A DNA stretch of 64,000 bases, from positions 13,392,001 through 13,456,000 of the forward strand of contig NC_053183.1 in assembly GCF_905163445.1 (NCBI RefSeq), in the 5' to 3' direction. This DNA comes from Pararge aegeria. Lineage: Eukaryota > Arthropoda > Insecta > Lepidoptera > Nymphalidae. The notes below the pieces were generated by a model. It had not been told where the DNA came from and searched no databases. It saw nothing but the letters and a program-made list of their open reading frames with translations. This document shows positions 58,801-61,800 of this stretch, one piece after another. Each line of letters starts with the position of its first letter. Within the stretch, counting starts at the first letter, position 1. The position numbers and the translations under genes were made by a program.

Positions 58801-61800
58801 CTGATTTTATCACGTTATTAACATACTTACGTTTAATATATCTTCGAGCTCCTTGGCGCGTCTCTCTGAACTTTTGGATTTGTCCGTCGAATCTATCAGT
58901 TTTTCTTTCAAATCTTTTATCTGAAACATTTAACATAATGATACTTTATCAACTATTAGCCATTAAGAATTTGTCATCATCATCATTTTCATTATCAACC
59001 CAGTACCGGACCACTACAGGACATGGGATTATTCTCAGAATACGAAGCGTTTAGATCGAAGTCCACCACGCTGGCCCACTGCACGATTGGTAGACTTGAC
59101 ACGCCTTAGAGAACATTACAGAGAACTCTCAGGCATGCAGGTTTCCCCGCGATATTTTCCATCGCCGTTAAAGCAACTGATACTGAATTAATAATGCATA
59201 TAGCTTACCAAAAGTTAAAGGTGTGAGGGGATCGAACAATGTCTTTCCAAAGGGTAGGCCGTAGTGTTAATGGGCTTTGAGTGACAGGGCTTGTCCAGGA
59301 CTAGTGTCATGCTTATTTCTGGCGCCTAGCAGCATTGGTGCATTCCGGTAATTACGGGCTCTTGACGCTTAACACCTACGTCTTAGGTTTACGGATACAG
59401 GGCGGCCTTTCTAAGACGTGTGACCTTGCACGCCCTGAGTAGTGTTGCTCTGTTCATAGTCGATTGTTTTCCATTTTTTTTTTTATGTATAGACAAGTGC
59501 TTGACTGCAATCATCACACCTGATGGTAATTGATGATGCAGCCTAAGATGAAGCGCGCTTTGATTGAAGGTACCCAGATTATAGGTATTGGGGAAGACGG
59601 AAGATAAGAGGGCATTCCAGACCTTTGCGGTGCGGATCAGAAAGGAAGAAGCAAAACAAATCGTATGTGTTGATGGTATTTCAACAACGTAACGGTGCAG
59701 ATTCTTTCGGTACCTCGCAGTTCGATAGTAGAAGGAGATGATCTTGTTATGGGGCAGAGCTGCTGATATAGAAACTATATTTAATATTTATACAGAAAAG
59801 AGTTGTGCGATCGATATATAAACTTAGATCACGCGAATCCCTTCGTGCCAAATTTAAAGAAATAGGTATACTTACAGCAGCCTCGCAATATATTTATATC
59901 ATATAATCTTTATTAAACAAAACATAAGTAATTTTAAACAAAAAGTCGATATAAACAGTCGACTTACTAGAAACGGACATAAATTAGTGAATAGTGATAT
60001 CTGCATATCGTCTGAGAAAAGTACAGAAATCATTTGTGGGGATGGGTATATGCTTTTATAACATGATACCGAAGTTAATATTAGATCTAACTTTACTTAA
60101 GTTTAAACAATATATTAAAACACATTTAACAAATTGTGGTTACTGCGGCACGACAACGACAAGGCTGCTTGAAAGCAGGCCACTCCGCTCTCATCTCTCA
60201 CAAAAACAGAAAAATTCTAAAGATTGTTAAAACTTTAAAATGATGTTGGAAAAGAGCAATCTGCTGAGTTTCTTGCCGGCTCTTCTCAGTGGAATCTGCC
60301 TTTCGAACCGGTGGTAGAGTCACTACAAACAGACTGACTTGACGTTTCAAAAGTGCTTATAAATTAGGCCTACTTGAAATAGATGAATTTTGAATTTGAA
60401 TTTGATGGTTTAACCAAATCGAATAGCTCCTGAGCACACTCTTCGAAATGTATCTTGTAGAATACAGCTAGACAGACCCTGCGCCGGTTTTCAAGGCTTT
60501 GAATTCTACTGACTACAAGGTCGATTAAACATTAACCATCTGCTTGGGCCGTCAATTATTACCACTACTAGCTGTCGCCTGAGTTCTTCGACCGCGATTG
60601 TTACAATTTTATACAAATCCAGTGGGAACAGTTTCTTTTTCTGGAATAAAAAGTAGCCTATCTTACTCTGCGTCCATTCAACTAAATCTATGCCTAAAAT
60701 CAAGTTGCTTAATTAGGGCGTGAAGACAGTGGCGTGCACAGGGTCTTCGACAGACTAGAGCAGGTATATGACATAAAATGGAAAAAATCCCCTCCAATAC
60801 GAGTTAACTAAAATAATTTGTGTGCTTTTGTGCATGTATGAAGAAAGGACACTTTTGCATTTATAATACAAAGTAAGGATTAAAACGTTATTCATCATGA
60901 CCATCATATCAACCCATTACCGGCCTACTACACGGCACGGGTCTCCGGTAACAATGGAAGGGGTTAAGGTCGTAGTCCACCACGCTGGACCAGTGCTGAT
61001 TGGTGGCAGTAACCGTTAACGAAAACGTTATTACCGCTAGGGAAAAGAAAAATGGGTGGATCCTCGAATCATCCAGTAATAGTTCTAACCTTGGCAATAA
61101 TGGTTTGGAGTTGCATATCCTTGCGGTGCTGATTGTCCATAAGCTGTCTGTTCTCCATGTGAAGCTTCTCTAAAGCGATCCGCATGTTGCTGAGTTCACG
61201 CTGCAGACTTTGAGCCTGCAAGCAATGTTCACACTGGTTGAGCAAAAATCCTCTATGTCTTACCAAGTTCATGGCAGATCAATCTGTTTATAAGCATCTA
61301 TAATCTTTATTAATATATTAAGGTCAAGAGTTGATTTGTTTTTATTCATTTATTTATACACCACAAAAAGAAAAATAATGGACAGTACAAGAGAAAACTT
61401 AAATAGTAGGATACAAAAGGCGGTCTTATCGCTTAGTAGCGGTCTCTCCCAGGCAACCTTAGGATTAGGAAAACCAAGAGAAACCGTTTGGTGCGGGGTT
61501 ACTATTACATACATACTAACGAATCATTACACACTGATACTTATCCGAAAGTTTGAAATTTTATGTAACGGCACTATTCTCTGGAGCTTAAAATCTTTTT
61601 TTTGCATTTGCTAAGTCAATTTGATCACCAATCTTTATGCCAAATATCAAGATTTTTGCAGAGATTGTTTGCTAAGTTAGGGCGCGTAAAGAAACTCTTT
61701 CACATTTATAATATTTGTTGGGATAAATAATGTAAATAATCTATGATTATATATTACATTAATAATAAACAAATGAATTATATGGCCCTTCTATGAATTA

